64,000 nt of DNA from Rhodanobacteraceae bacterium (lineage in GTDB: Bacteria > Pseudomonadota > Gammaproteobacteria > Xanthomonadales > SZUA-5). A program made the position numbers and the translations under genes. The stretch lies in contig JACKOW010000001.1 in assembly GCA_024234055.1 (NCBI GenBank), positions 784,001 through 848,000 of the forward strand, in the 5' to 3' direction. The notes under the pieces were generated by a model, which saw only the letters and a program-made list of their open reading frames with translations, was not told the DNA's origin and made no database searches. This document shows positions 24,207-33,200 of this stretch, piece by piece. Each line of letters begins with the position of its first letter. Within the stretch, counting starts at the first letter, position 1.

Positions 24207-25508
24207 TCAGGTGTGGAGGGTCAGGCCGTCGGCCAGTGATCGCCGGTAGGCCAGCCAGGCTGGAATCAGTCCTGCGATCAGGCCGCCGACGAGTACCGCA
24301 GCGGAGAAGGCTAGCTCACGCGGTGTGAACGCGAAGGGATCCAGATACAGCCCGAATGACGCGGCGACCCAGGGTGCGGCGATCCACAGAGCGACTGCCA
24401 TCAGCAGCGCGCCGACCAATGCGCCGAGCAGGGTGATGGCGGTCGATTCCAGCAGCAGCAGGGCAGCGATCTGCCAGGGCCTGGCACCCAGCGCGCGCAG
24501 GATGGCCATCTCGCGCCGACGTTCGTTCAGCGTCGTGACCAGCGCCGTACTCATTCCCAGCAGCCCGGCCAGCACCACGCAGATCGAGATCAGCATCAGT
24601 GCCGACTCGGCCACCCCCACCAGACTCCATAGTTGCGTCAGCGTGTAAGCCGGCATGATCGCCAGCAGCGGTTCGCCAGGGTAGTTGTTGAGCTGGCGTT
24701 GCAGGGCGAAGGCCGCGGATCGATTCTTCAGGCCGACAAAGATCGCGGTGATGTTCTCGGGTTTGTGGTGGTCGGGGTCGGCCTCGTGCCCGTGATCGTG
24801 GTCCGTATCGTGCCCGTGATCAGGGTCGTGGTCTTGAGCGGGTCCGCGCGCGGGCAGGCGCACGCCATGTTGCCAATCGGCGTGTATGGCTTCGAGACTC
24901 TCCAGCGACACGTGTACCGTGTGGTCCACGGGTGTACCGGTGGGCGCCAGGATGCCGACCACGCGGAAAGGTTGATCGTCGTGGACCATGATGTCGTGAT
25001 TGCCGCCGCCATGGGCGACGATGATCGAGTCCCCCAGCTGGTAGCCGAGCTTGGCCGCCACCGTGGCCCCGATCACGGCCTCGTGCAAGGCGCTGAAGGG
25101 CGCGCCGCTGGCAAAGCGCAGGGGCTGCGCACGGCCATGGCGGAAGTGTTCGAAATACGCGCCGCTGGTGCCCATCACCCTGAAACCGCGATGGGAGTCG
25201 CCCAGGGAAATGGGGATGGCCCAGGCAATCTGCGGTTGTGCCGCCAATTCCTCGAAGGTGCTGTAGCGGATGTTGTTGCTGGCATCGCCGATGCGGAACA
25301 CCGAATACAGCAGAAGTTGCACCGGGCCGCTGCGGGCACCGACGATCAGGTCGGTGCCGGAAATGGTGCTGGCAAAGCTGGCCCGGGTCTGCACCCGCAC
25401 GCGCTCGACCAACAGCAGCAGGGCGACACTGATGGCGACCGTGAACAGGGTCAGGCCAACGGCGAGGCGCCGGTTCCAGAGACTGGCCGAGGCAATGCGC
25501 AGCAGCAT
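24207..25508 (-). CDS. FtsX/MacB-type ABC permease with His-rich loop
   Basis: A 433-residue inner-membrane permease: one N-terminal segment (AVGLTLFTVAISVALLLLV), a large periplasmic domain, and three C-terminal segments starting near ALMLISICVVLAGLLG. About residues 223-250 carry a His/Asp-rich loop (DHDPDHGHDTDHDHGHE) in the periplasmic domain, a likely metal-binding stretch. Such loops are expected in zinc transport components and support the zinc assignment. Its start overlaps the ATPase stop (TGATG), so translation is coupled. Direction of transport is not shown by the sequence. Confidence 0.9.
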   Translation of the reverse strand: MLLRIASASLWNRRLAVGLTLFTVAISVALLLLVERVRVQTRASFASTISGTDLIVGARSGPVQLLLYSVFRIGDASNNIRYSTFEELAAQPQIAWAIPISLGDSHRGFRVMGTSGAYFEHFRHGRAQPLRFASGAPFSALHEAVIGATVAAKLGYQLGDSIIVAHGGGNHDIMVHDDQPFRVVGILAPTGTPVDHTVHVSLESLEAIHADWQHGVRLPARGPAQDHDPDHGHDTDHDHGHEADPDHHKPENITAIFVGLKNRSAAFALQRQLNNYPGEPLLAIMPAYTLTQLWSLVGVAESALMLISICVVLAGLLGMSTALVTTLNERRREMAILRALGARPWQIAALLLLESTAITLLGALVGALLMAVALWIAAPWVAASFGLYLDPFAFTPRELAFSAAVLVGGLIAGLIPAWLAYRRSLADGLTLHT

Positions 25509-26197
25509 CAGCCAGCTCCGGCGCGATTGATTGCCGAGAGTTCGAGGCTGCGATCAAAGCGCGCCTCCAGACTTCGGTCGTGACTGACAAACAGCAGTGC
25601 CGCGCCAGCGCGACGGCATTCTTCGAACAGCAGTGTCAGGAACTGGTCGCGGCTGTCGCTGTCCAGTGCCGAGGTCGGCTCGTCAGCGATCACCAGTTCC
25701 GGAGCGCCGATCAGTGCTCTTGCGGCGGCGACGCGCTGCTGCTGTCCCACCGACAGCTGGGCTGCCGGGCGCCCGGCCAACTCGGCCGGATCCAGTTGCA
25801 GCCGCTGCAGCAGTTGTTCGGCTCGCAGTGCTCCGGCAGCGGCGCTGCGCTCGCGGCGCCGGCGCGAGAAGCCGCAGGCCAGGTGGATGTTGGAAATCGC
25901 ATCCAGATAGGGCAACAGGTTGAACTGCTGGAAGATGTAACCGATGTGGTCAGCGCGCAATCGGTCCCGCTGGGCCGGTCGCAGTGTTTCCAGGGCCGTG
26001 CCCAGCAAGCGGATGCTGCCACTGGCCGGTGCCAGTACACCGCCGATGAGATTCAGCAGCGTGCTCTTGCCCGAACCGCTGGCGCCGCGCAGGAACAGGC
26101 TCTCGCCGGCCTCCAGATGCACGGCTTCCAGATCCAGAAGGATCCGGTCAGGGCGCCAGCCGAAGCGTAGCTGCTCGATGATCAGAAGCTGGGACAC
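25508..26197 (-). CDS. ABC transporter ATP-binding protein (LolD/MacB type)
   Basis: A 229-residue ATPase. Walker A is FLRGASGSGKSTLLNLIGG, the Q-loop region is IGYIFQQFNLLPYLDA, the signature is AQLSVGQQQRVAAARAL, Walker B is ELVIADEPTSALD, and the H-loop is LLFVSHDRSLE. It pairs with the adjacent FtsX-type permease. It is the first gene of the leftward unit and starts 77 bp from the divergent MerC-like gene, with the candidate Zur box between them. Confidence 0.93.
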   Translation of the reverse strand: MSQLLIIEQLRFGWRPDRILLDLEAVHLEAGESLFLRGASGSGKSTLLNLIGGVLAPASGSIRLLGTALETLRPAQRDRLRADHIGYIFQQFNLLPYLDAISNIHLACGFSRRRRERSAAAGALRAEQLLQRLQLDPAELAGRPAAQLSVGQQQRVAAARALIGAPELVIADEPTSALDSDSRDQFLTLLFEECRRAGAALLFVSHDRSLEARFDRSLELSAINRAGAG

Positions 26198-26229
26198 GGC
26201 ATCACGTTCATGGAGGATTGTCTGGAACC

Positions 26230-26250
26230 AATGTTATACTGTTACACTAT
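26230..26250. promoter_or_regulatory. Candidate Zur box
   Basis: AATGTTATACTGTTACACTA, in an AT-rich island of a GC-rich genome, matches the gammaproteobacterial Zur consensus in its whole left half (AATGTTATA) and in part of the right half (T.T.ACA). By hand count about 15 of 20 informative positions agree. It lies in the 76-bp divergent gap and could control both the ABC unit and the MerC-like gene. Confidence 0.7.
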
Positions 26251-26273
26251 CGCCGCACCGGTGTGATGGTCGA

Positions 26274-26768
26274 ATGAGTATGCCGCAGCACCCCAAACAT
26301 CGCGGATCAGTGAGCCTGGACGGGCTGGGCGCCGGCGTGTCGCTGGCGTGCGCGGTGCATTGCGCGGCGATTCCGTTGATCTTTGGCCTGATTCCCAGCA
26401 TGCAACTGGCGCTGCAATCCTGGGACAGCGAGTGGCAGACCTTGGCGCGATGGCTGCTGTGGACCCATGATGCCGAGCGGGTCTTCGTGTCCCTGGTGCT
26501 GGTGTTTGCCAGCACCGTATTGATCCGCGGTTATCTGAAACACCGCCAGTCGGCGCCGCTGCTGATCGGCGCCATCGCGGCACTCGGTCTGATTGGCGGC
26601 GCCTTCGGTCACTGGCACAGCGCGGATCTGCTGCATGTGGCGCTGCAGGTGGGCGGTGGCCTGGCCCTGGCAGCAGCCCATATCGTCAACCTGCGTTGCC
26701 TGCGCCGCGCCGGCCTTCACGCTCACAAGCGGGATAATCGCGTTTTCGCGACGGCCGCCGCGCGCTGA
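26274..26768 (+). CDS. MerC-domain membrane protein
   Basis: A 164-residue inner-membrane protein with four likely membrane segments. The metal-site-like CAVHCAAIPLIFGL near residues 25-38 (Cys-x3-Cys) is typical of MerC-family proteins. It ends in a basic tail. MerC proteins bind or transport Hg(II), but no other mer gene is near, and the shared control region with a zinc-type ABC operon makes a zinc role more likely (inference). ATG 26274 is used; ATG 26280 is an alternative. Confidence 0.85.
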   Translation: MSMPQHPKHRGSVSLDGLGAGVSLACAVHCAAIPLIFGLIPSMQLALQSWDSEWQTLARWLLWTHDAERVFVSLVLVFASTVLIRGYLKHRQSAPLLIGAIAALGLIGGAFGHWHSADLLHVALQVGGGLALAAAHIVNLRCLRRAGLHAHKRDNRVFATAAAR

Positions 26769-26814
26769 CATTCTGGCTGCGCCGTCAGAGCCGCGATGTC
26801 GCGGGCAACTCGGC

Positions 26815-28683
26815 TCATCCGCCCTCCAGCTTCTCCGCCAGTTCCAGCCATTCCAGCTCGATCTGCTCGCGCGCCGCGCTGGCATCGGCCCGGGCCTGTT
26901 CCAGTCGGACCAGTTCCAGCGCATTGCTGCCCTGATGGGTCGCGGCATCGACCAGAGCCTGCTCCGCCGCGCGTTCCGCTGCCGTGAGTTTTTCGACCTG
27001 TTCTTCCAGACGCTTCAGGCGATTGCTGAGCGCGCGCCGTTCCTTGTGGTCGATCGCAGGTGCTGTTGAACTTGCGACTGGCGTTGTCGATGGCGCGCTG
27101 CTGCTACCTGGCGAGCCCTCGCCGCGCAACAGGCGCGCATAGCTGTCCAGATCGTCGTCAAAATCACTGACACCACCGGCATACACGCGCAGATAGCGCT
27201 CGCAGCAGCTCTCCAGCAGCGCGCGGTCGTGGCTGACCAGGACCACGGCGCCCGGGAAATCCTGCAGCGCCTCGACCAGTGCCGCCCGGGCCGCCATGTC
27301 CAGATGGTTGGTAGGCTCGTCCAGCAGCAACAGATTGGGCTTGTGGGCCAGCAGCAGTGCCAGGGCCAGACGCGCCTTCTCGCCGCCGGAACGCGGCCCG
27401 ACCGGTGTGGTTGCCAGCTCACCGCCGTAGCCAAAACCACCGAGATAGTCGCGCGCCATCTGATCCGACCAGCCCGGCACATTCTCGCGGGTCAGCGCCA
27501 GCGGCGTGGCCTCGGCCGGCAGTTCTTCCACCTGGGATTGGGCGAAATAGCCGATGGCCAGATCGCGGGCTGGCTTGCGTTCGCCGGACATCGGTTCCAG
27601 CACGCCGGCCAGCAATTTCATCAGCGTCGACTTGCCAGCACCGTTGCGCCCGAGCAGCCCGACCCGGTCGCCGGGTTCCAGAAACACCGACACGCCGTCC
27701 AGCACACGGCGCTCGCCATAGCCGGCCGCGACCTTCTGGATGCTGAGCAGCGGATCGGGGAGCTTGGCGGGCGTCGGCACCGTCCAGTGCACTTCCGATT
27801 CTTCCGCCGGCACCGGTGCCGCGTGCAGTTTCTCCAGCGCCTTGACCCGGCTCTGGGCCTGCCTGGCCTTGGTCGCCTTGGCCTTGAAGCGATCGACAAA
27901 GCGCTGCAGGTGGGCGCGCTTGATTTCGATCTGGGCGGCTTCCTTGCGTGCCTGCTCGATCCGCGCCGCGCGCTGACGGGCAAAGGCCGAGAAGGCGCCG
28001 ACGTAGAGTTCGGCGCTGCTGCCGTCCAGATAAAGCGTGTGGGTGCACACCGAGTCGAGGAAATCGCGGTCGTGCGAGATCACCAGCAGCGTGCCCTTGT
28101 AGCGTTTCAGCCAGCCCTCCAGCCACAGCACCGTGTCCAGATCCAGGTGGTTGGTGGGCTCGTCCAGCAGCAAGAGGTCCGATCGACACATCAGCGTGCG
28201 CGCCAGCGCCAGGCGCATGCGCCAGCCGCCAGAGAACTCGTTGACGCCACGCGCCAGATCGCTATCGGAAAAGCCCAGCCCGCGCAGCAGCTGGGCGGCG
28301 CGCGCTTCGGCGTCCCAGTTGCCGGCGTGATCCAGGGCTTCCGCCAGATGCGCCAGCTCATGGCCGTCGGCCTGCTGTTGCGCCTGTTCCCAACGCAGGC
28401 GCAGGCTCACCAGCTCTTCGTCACCGGCCAATGCATAGGCCAGTGCCGTCTGCTCGCTGTGTGGCATATGCTGGGCCACGCTGGCCTGCACCCAGTGTCC
28501 GGGCACCACCAGGGCGCCTGCATCGGGCGTAAGGCCGCCGGCGATAGCCGCAAACAGCGAGGATTTGCCGCTGCCGTTGCGGCCTACCACGCCCACCCGA
28601 CTGCCCGGCGGCAGGTCAAAGGTCGCGTTCTGGATCAGCGCACGGCTGCCGCGCGCCAGGGTCATCGATTGCGCCCTGATCAT
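26815..28683 (-). CDS. ABC-F family ATPase (YheS/Uup type)
   Basis: A 622-residue soluble protein with two ATP-binding cassettes. Walker A motifs are VGRNGSGKSSLF (about residue 35) and LGRNGAGKSTLM (about 345). Signatures are NEFSGGWRMRLALARTLM and RSGGEKARLALALLL. Walker B sites are LLLLDEPTNHLD in both halves. A charged linker, AQIEIKRAHLQRFVDRFKAK, lies between. The C-terminal coiled coil (about 540-620) fits YheS. No membrane segments, so it acts on ribosomes rather than in transport (family knowledge). It converges with MerC across 46 bp. Confidence 0.96.
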   Translation of the reverse strand: MIRAQSMTLARGSRALIQNATFDLPPGSRVGVVGRNGSGKSSLFAAIAGGLTPDAGALVVPGHWVQASVAQHMPHSEQTALAYALAGDEELVSLRLRWEQAQQQADGHELAHLAEALDHAGNWDAEARAAQLLRGLGFSDSDLARGVNEFSGGWRMRLALARTLMCRSDLLLLDEPTNHLDLDTVLWLEGWLKRYKGTLLVISHDRDFLDSVCTHTLYLDGSSAELYVGAFSAFARQRAARIEQARKEAAQIEIKRAHLQRFVDRFKAKATKARQAQSRVKALEKLHAAPVPAEESEVHWTVPTPAKLPDPLLSIQKVAAGYGERRVLDGVSVFLEPGDRVGLLGRNGAGKSTLMKLLAGVLEPMSGERKPARDLAIGYFAQSQVEELPAEATPLALTRENVPGWSDQMARDYLGGFGYGGELATTPVGPRSGGEKARLALALLLAHKPNLLLLDEPTNHLDMAARAALVEALQDFPGAVVLVSHDRALLESCCERYLRVYAGGVSDFDDDLDSYARLLRGEGSPGSSSAPSTTPVASSTAPAIDHKERRALSNRLKRLEEQVEKLTAAERAAEQALVDAATHQGSNALELVRLEQARADASAAREQIELEWLELAEKLEGG

Positions 28684-28875
28684 GGGCGACGACCCGAAAT
28701 TGCCCGATTAGTTCCCTGTATTCCCAGCACGTGCGTTTGCCGAAGTTCATTCATAGACCGCAGAATAGCGGGCTTGGGAAGCCAAAGTGCGGGCGGCGCC
28801 AGTCGCTGGTGCCGCAGACGCCGCTCCTGAATCCGGTTCCTCATTCCGACTACAGCCCCCAGAAGGACATCATCG

Positions 28876-29583
28876 ATGAAATCACTGCTCTCCAGGAGCG
28901 CTATCGCGCTCGCACTCGGTACCGCCCTGATCGCGCTGCCGGCGCTGGCCATGGATCCGGCCTTGAAGACCGACAAGGACAAGAACAGCTACATGATCGG
29001 CATGCTGTGGGGCAAGCAGCTTCAGGACATCAAGGGCGATGTCGACATGGCCATGGTGCAGAAGGGTCTGGCCGACTCCTTCGCCGGCGAGAAGACGCTG
29101 ATGACCGAAGAAGAAGCGCAGAAGGTCAGCGGTGACTTCCGCACCATGCTGCAGGGCAAGCGTGAAGCCGAGCGCGCCAAGGCAGCCGCCGAGAACAAGG
29201 CCAAGGGCGACGAGTTCCTGGCCAAGAACAAGACGGTTGCTGGCGTGAAGACCACCGAGAGCGGTCTGCAGTACATGGTTCTGACCGAAGGCACGGGTGC
29301 CAAGCCCAAGGCCACCGATCAGGTCAAGGTCGATTACGTCGGTACCCTGATCAACGGCACCAAGTTTGATTCCAGCATCGATCGCGGCCAGCCGGCCACC
29401 TTCCCGCTGAACGGCGTGATTCCGGGCTGGACCGAAGGCCTGCAGCTGATGACCGTCGGCAGCAAGTACAAGTTCTTCATCCCGGGTAATCTGGCCTATG
29501 GCGAGCAGGGACAGCCGCAGGGCGGCATCGGCCCGAACGAAGTGCTGATCTTCGAAGTCGAGCTCAAGGAAATCCTGAACTGA
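28876..29583 (+). CDS. FKBP-type peptidyl-prolyl isomerase (FkpA/Mip-like)
   Basis: A 235-residue exported isomerase with signal peptide SRSAIALALGTALIALPALAMD. An N-terminal helical dimerisation domain (about 25-120, SYMIGMLWGKQLQDI...) is followed by an FKBP domain (about 125-235) with VKVDYVGTLINGTKFDSS, VIPGWTEGLQLMTVGSKYK and FFIPGNLAYGEQG. Periplasmic folding catalyst by family knowledge. AAGGA lies 8 bp upstream of the ATG. A strong terminator follows at 29609. Confidence 0.95.
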   Translation: MKSLLSRSAIALALGTALIALPALAMDPALKTDKDKNSYMIGMLWGKQLQDIKGDVDMAMVQKGLADSFAGEKTLMTEEEAQKVSGDFRTMLQGKREAERAKAAAENKAKGDEFLAKNKTVAGVKTTESGLQYMVLTEGTGAKPKATDQVKVDYVGTLINGTKFDSSIDRGQPATFPLNGVIPGWTEGLQLMTVGSKYKFFIPGNLAYGEQGQPQGGIGPNEVLIFEVELKEILN

Positions 29584-29608
29584 TCGAGTCCGATCAGTCC
29601 CAGTGCAG

Positions 29609-29632
29609 AAGCCGCCGCAAGGCGGCTTTTGC
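29609..29632 (+). terminator. Rho-independent terminator of the FKBP gene
   Basis: AAGCCGCC-GCAA-GGCGGCTT followed by TTGCGTTT. This is an 8-bp stem, a GNRA-like tetraloop and a short T-tract, 25 bp after the stop codon. Confidence 0.9.
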
Positions 29633-29639
29633 GTTTGTG

Positions 29640-29960
29640 GGGCAGGGAAAAGCCGGGGCAGGGCGACGGGGCACGGGGCAGGGGGCAGGGGAAAGGCTAC
29701 AGGCTTCAGGCTCTTGTGGGTCCAGACTTGTCTGGACGCTCTTGGCGTGGCCTGCGAGAAGCCTCCAGACAAGTCTGGACCCACAAAACTGGCAGGCCTC
29801 GCGACAGCTTCGCGGCTGAAGCCGCTCCCACAGGGGCGCGTAGCCGCAAGTATCTGCATCGGACCCACAACCCAAAACGCACAACCAACAACCAACAACC
29901 AACAACCAACAACCAACAACCGGCATTTCAGCGTGCCGCTCGCCGCCTTCGCCGCTATAG
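29640..29960. repeat. Composite block after the FKBP terminator
   Basis: GGGGCAC/GGGGCAG heptamers (about 29640-29690) lead through GGGAAAGGCTACAGGCTTCA and GGCTCTTGT to palindrome GTCCAGACTTGTCTGGAC (29720-29737). A second palindrome in the other orientation is at about 29764-29780. A REP hairpin GCGGCTGAAGCCGCTCCCAC (about 29810) follows. Five CCAACAA heptamers (29885-29919) sit about 110 bp before the ugd start. No gene is seen. Confidence 0.85.
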
Positions 29961-30029
29961 TCGGCCCCCGTCGGGCCAGTGGCGGCGTCTGCGTGCGCCC
30001 CGAAAGGCTCCTGTTCGAGTGAGCAAGGC

Positions 30030-31379
30030 ATGCGTGTAGCGATTTTCGGCACCGGTTATGTGGGTCTGGTCACAGGCGCTTGCCTGGCAGAGGCCGGCAA
30101 TCAGGTCATTTGTGTGGATGTGGACGCGGGCAAGATCGATCGCCTCAATCGCGGCGAGATTCCGATCTACGAGCCCGGGTTGGAGGATCTGGTCCATCGC
30201 AATCGCCAATCGGGCCTGCTGCGCTTCACCACCGATGCCGCGGCCGCGACCGCGCACGGCGAGATCATCTTCATTGCCGTCGGCACCCCGCCCGATGAGG
30301 ATGGCAGCGCCGATCTGCGCTATGTGCTGTCGGTGGCGCGCGATATCGGCACCCACCTCTCGCGCTATGCGGTCGTGGTCAACAAATCGACGGTGCCGGT
30401 GGGTACGGCCGATCGGGTGCGCGCTGCCATTGCCGCCACGCTGGCGGAGCGCGGCGTCGAGGTGCCTTACGATGTGGTCTCCAATCCCGAATTCCTGAAG
30501 GAAGGTGATGCCGTCAAGGACTGCATGAAGCCCGATCGCATTGTCATTGGCAGCAGCAGTGCCAAGGCCATTGCCGCGCTGAAGGCCTTGTATGCGCCCT
30601 TCAACCGCAATCACGAGCGTCTGGTGCTGATGGATGAGCGCTCGGCGGAACTGACCAAGTACGCCGCCAATGCCATGCTGGCCACCAAGATCAGTTTCAT
30701 GAACGAAGTGGCCAACATCGCCGAGCGCGTTGGTGCTGATGTCGAAGCGGTTCGTCTTGGCATCGGCTCCGATCCGCGCATCGGCTACGCCTTCATCTAT
30801 CCGGGGATTGGCTACGGTGGCTCCTGCTTTCCCAAGGATGTGCAGGCCCTCGGTCGCACCGCCCGCGGCGTCGGTTACGAGGCCCGTATCCTGAATGCGG
30901 TCGAGGCGGTCAACTACGACCAGAAGTCCAAGCTCTACGCCCAGATGGAATCCCATTTCGGCGGCAATCTGAAGGGCCGCACCATCGCCATCTGGGGCCT
31001 GTCGTTCAAGCCCAACACCGATGACATGCGCGAAGCCCCCAGTCGCACGCTGATGGAGGCCTTGTGGGCTGCTGGCGCGAAGGTACGGGCCTTCGATCCC
31101 GAGGCCGCCCATGAGGCGCGGCGGGTGTTCGGGGAGCGTGACGATCTGGTGCTGGTCGACGAGGCCATGGATGCGCTGGATGGCGCCGATGCGCTGGCCA
31201 TCGTGACCGAGTGGAAGGCCTTCTGGAGTCCCGATTTCGCCCGCATCGCCAAGGCCATGATCGCGCCGGTGCTGTTTGACGGACGCAACATCTACGACCC
31301 CAAGGTGGTGGAAGCGGCCGGTATTGCCTACTACGGCATCGGCCGCGGCCGTAGCGTGCAACGCCCCGATTTCGTCTGA
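30030..31379 (+). CDS. ugd: UDP-glucose 6-dehydrogenase
   Basis: A 449-residue enzyme oxidising UDP-glucose to UDP-glucuronate with NAD. N-terminal Rossmann motif VAIFGTGYVGLVTGACLAEAG. Central domain FNRNHERLVLMDERSAELTKYAANAMLATKISFMNE with the family Lys. Catalytic Cys in GIGYGGSCFPKDVQAL. C-terminal domain contains IWGLSFKPNTDDMREAPS. Followed 9 bp later by the decarboxylase, so the pair makes UDP-xylose from UDP-glucose, a precursor for surface polysaccharide. Confidence 0.96.
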   Translation: MRVAIFGTGYVGLVTGACLAEAGNQVICVDVDAGKIDRLNRGEIPIYEPGLEDLVHRNRQSGLLRFTTDAAAATAHGEIIFIAVGTPPDEDGSADLRYVLSVARDIGTHLSRYAVVVNKSTVPVGTADRVRAAIAATLAERGVEVPYDVVSNPEFLKEGDAVKDCMKPDRIVIGSSSAKAIAALKALYAPFNRNHERLVLMDERSAELTKYAANAMLATKISFMNEVANIAERVGADVEAVRLGIGSDPRIGYAFIYPGIGYGGSCFPKDVQALGRTARGVGYEARILNAVEAVNYDQKSKLYAQMESHFGGNLKGRTIAIWGLSFKPNTDDMREAPSRTLMEALWAAGAKVRAFDPEAAHEARRVFGERDDLVLVDEAMDALDGADALAIVTEWKAFWSPDFARIAKAMIAPVLFDGRNIYDPKVVEAAGIAYYGIGRGRSVQRPDFV

Positions 31380-31388
31380 GGATCCACC

Positions 31389-32351
31389 ATGCGCGATATC
31401 GAGCGGAAGCGAATACTGGTCACCGGCGGCGCCGGCTTTCTCGGCTCACACCTGTGTGAGCGCCTGATTGCGCAGGGACACGATGTGCTCTGCGTCGACA
31501 ATTTCTTTACCGGCGCCAAGGCCAATGTCGCTCATCTCATCGGCCATCCGGCCTTCGAGTTGATGCGGCATGACGTCACCTTCCCGCTCTATGTGGAAGT
31601 GGACGAGATCTACAACCTGGCTTGCCCGGCCTCGCCGATCCACTACCAGCATGATCCGGTGCAGACCACCAAGACCAGCGTGCACGGCGCCATCAACATG
31701 CTGGGCCTGGCCAAGCGGGTCAAGGCCAAGATCCTGCAGGCCTCCACCAGCGAGGTCTATGGCGATCCGCAGATTCACCCGCAGCCCGAAGGCTACTGGG
31801 GCCATGTCAATCCGATCGGCATCCGCTCCTGCTATGACGAGGGCAAGCGATGCGCCGAGACGCTGTTCTTCGACTATCACCGCCAGCACCAGTTGCGCAT
31901 CAAGGTGGCGCGCATTTTCAACACCTATGGTCCGCGCATGCACCCCAACGACGGTCGCGTGGTGTCCAATTTCATCGTGCAGGCGCTCCGCGGCGAGCCG
32001 ATCACGGTGTACGGGAAGGGCGATCAGACCCGTTCGTTCTGTTATGTGGATGACCTGGTCGATGGTCTGATCCGGCTGATGGAGTCGCCCGATGACTTCA
32101 CTGGCCCCGTGAATCTTGGCAATCCCGGGGAGTTCACCATCCTGGAACTGGCGGAACGGGTGCTGGCAATCACCAAATCCAGTTCGAGTATCGATTTCCA
32201 TCCCTTGCCGGCCGATGATCCCACCCAGCGACGCCCGGTCATCGATCTGGCCCAATCCCGACTTGGATGGCAACCCAAGGTTTCGCTGGAGCAGGGTTTG
32301 CCACAGACCGTGGCCCATTTCAGTGATTTGCTTGGTATCGAGAAAGCCTGA
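31389..32351 (+). CDS. UDP-glucuronate decarboxylase (UDP-xylose synthase)
   Basis: A 320-residue extended short-chain dehydrogenase. NAD motif TGGAGFLGSHLCERL at the N-terminus. NLACPASPIHYQHDPVQT and the catalytic Tyr-Lys motif SCYDEGKRCAE, plus RIFNTYGPRMHPNDGRVVSN, are typical of UXS enzymes. The short length (no N-terminal membrane anchor) is the bacterial form. It acts directly on the product of the preceding ugd gene. Confidence 0.95.
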   Translation: MRDIERKRILVTGGAGFLGSHLCERLIAQGHDVLCVDNFFTGAKANVAHLIGHPAFELMRHDVTFPLYVEVDEIYNLACPASPIHYQHDPVQTTKTSVHGAINMLGLAKRVKAKILQASTSEVYGDPQIHPQPEGYWGHVNPIGIRSCYDEGKRCAETLFFDYHRQHQLRIKVARIFNTYGPRMHPNDGRVVSNFIVQALRGEPITVYGKGDQTRSFCYVDDLVDGLIRLMESPDDFTGPVNLGNPGEFTILELAERVLAITKSSSSIDFHPLPADDPTQRRPVIDLAQSRLGWQPKVSLEQGLPQTVAHFSDLLGIEKA

Positions 32352-32441
32352 AAGATCAATCGATTGTGAGATTGTTCTGCGGCGAATGACGGGGTTTCGG
32401 AGGGGGCCGGTGCCGGCCCGGGATGTTTGCGATCTCTGAAT

Positions 32442-32466
32442 CAGGCATTCAGGAACGGAATGCCTG
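32442..32466. other. Perfect 9-bp inverted repeat upstream of rfaH
   Basis: CAGGCATTC, 7-nt spacer AGGAACG, GAATGCCTG. It lies 50 bp upstream of the promoter below. There is no T-tract, so an operator or weak terminator of ugd-uxs are both possible. A GGGCCGGTGCCGGCCC hairpin is just upstream (about 32406). Confidence 0.55.
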
Positions 32467-32491
32467 CACGTTCCGCCGTCGACGTCAAGAA

Positions 32492-32520
32492 TTGTCGATT
32501 ACAACGGCTTTCTTTAGAAT
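32492..32520 (+). promoter_or_regulatory. Sigma-70-type promoter for rfaH
   Basis: TTGTCG (32492-32497), a 17-bp spacer and TAGAAT (32515-32520). This is one of the best -35/-10 pairs in the window. It lies 140 bp upstream of the rfaH GTG and would give rfaH a long leader. Confidence 0.55.
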
Positions 32521-32660
32521 CCCCCCTCCACGGCTCCCCGAGCGAGCCGGCTTTACCCCAATGGACTGCGCGTGCAGACGATGAGTCTACGCGACGCTGC
32601 GGGGTCGCCCGTCTCCGACGGTGGTTCGCACTCGCCAGACTGCAGGAGAGGACCGCGATC

Positions 32661-33167
32661 GTGAAGTGGTACGTCGTAAATACTCGCCCCAGAGAAGAGG
32701 CCCGCGCTGTTGAGCATCTCACTCGTGAGGGCTATCAGTGTCTGTATCCCCGAATCCGCCGCACCTTGAAGACCACCAAGGGTCGGGTGGATCGCGTGGA
32801 ATCCTTGTTTCCCAACTACCTGTTCTTGCACGCCAACCCGATGACGGACAATCTGGCGCGTGTGCGCTCGACCCGTGGGGTGCGCAACCTGGTCCGCTTT
32901 GGTCTGGAGCCTGCCGAGGTTCCGCCCGAGGTGATCGAAGAGTTGCAGTTGTGCGGCGAGAAGCAGAATGGCGTCATTCGCCTGAACGGCGCCGCGCGTC
33001 AGGCCGTCGCTGCCAAGTTTGCCGACAGCGAACTGGTGGATTTTGGTGGTGTGTTCCTGACCACCGACGGCTCCGAGCGCGTCATCCTGTTGATGCGCGT
33101 GCTCGGTGATTACAACAAGGTCAATCTGCCTGAAGAGCAGATGGAAGGCTCACAGGCTGCCGCCTGA
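32661..33167 (+). CDS. rfaH: RfaH-type transcription antiterminator
   Basis: A 168-residue NusG paralogue. N-terminal NGN domain KWYVVNTRPREEARAVEHL, ESLFPNYLFLHANP and STRGVRNLVRFG. C-terminal KOW region includes VDFGGVFLTTDGSERVILLMRVLG. This start (GTG, with AGGAGAGG upstream) begins at the conserved KWY; the longer in-frame ATG at 32427 would add unrelated residues. RfaH pauses and antiterminates long polysaccharide operons. It sits just after the UDP-xylose genes, although no ops-like element was found nearby. Confidence 0.93.
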   Translation: MKWYVVNTRPREEARAVEHLTREGYQCLYPRIRRTLKTTKGRVDRVESLFPNYLFLHANPMTDNLARVRSTRGVRNLVRFGLEPAEVPPEVIEELQLCGEKQNGVIRLNGAARQAVAAKFADSELVDFGGVFLTTDGSERVILLMRVLGDYNKVNLPEEQMEGSQAAA

Positions 33168-33200
33168 TCCAAGTGACCGGCGGATCGCGCCGAAGCAGTG

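Noticed and set aside
26274..26768. Mercury-resistance locus
   Set aside because: Only a MerC-like protein is present; there is no merR, merT, merP or merA. The location opposite a zinc-type operon argues for zinc.
27229..28830. 533-aa rightward open frame across the ABC-F gene
   Set aside because: It is antisense to a two-cassette ATPase whose Walker motifs are intact, has no recognisable motif and is Gln/His/Arg-rich as typical for shadow frames.
32352..32660. JUMPstart/ops element for RfaH upstream of rfaH or ugd
   Set aside because: I searched by eye for a GGCGGTAGC-type core and found none in these gaps.
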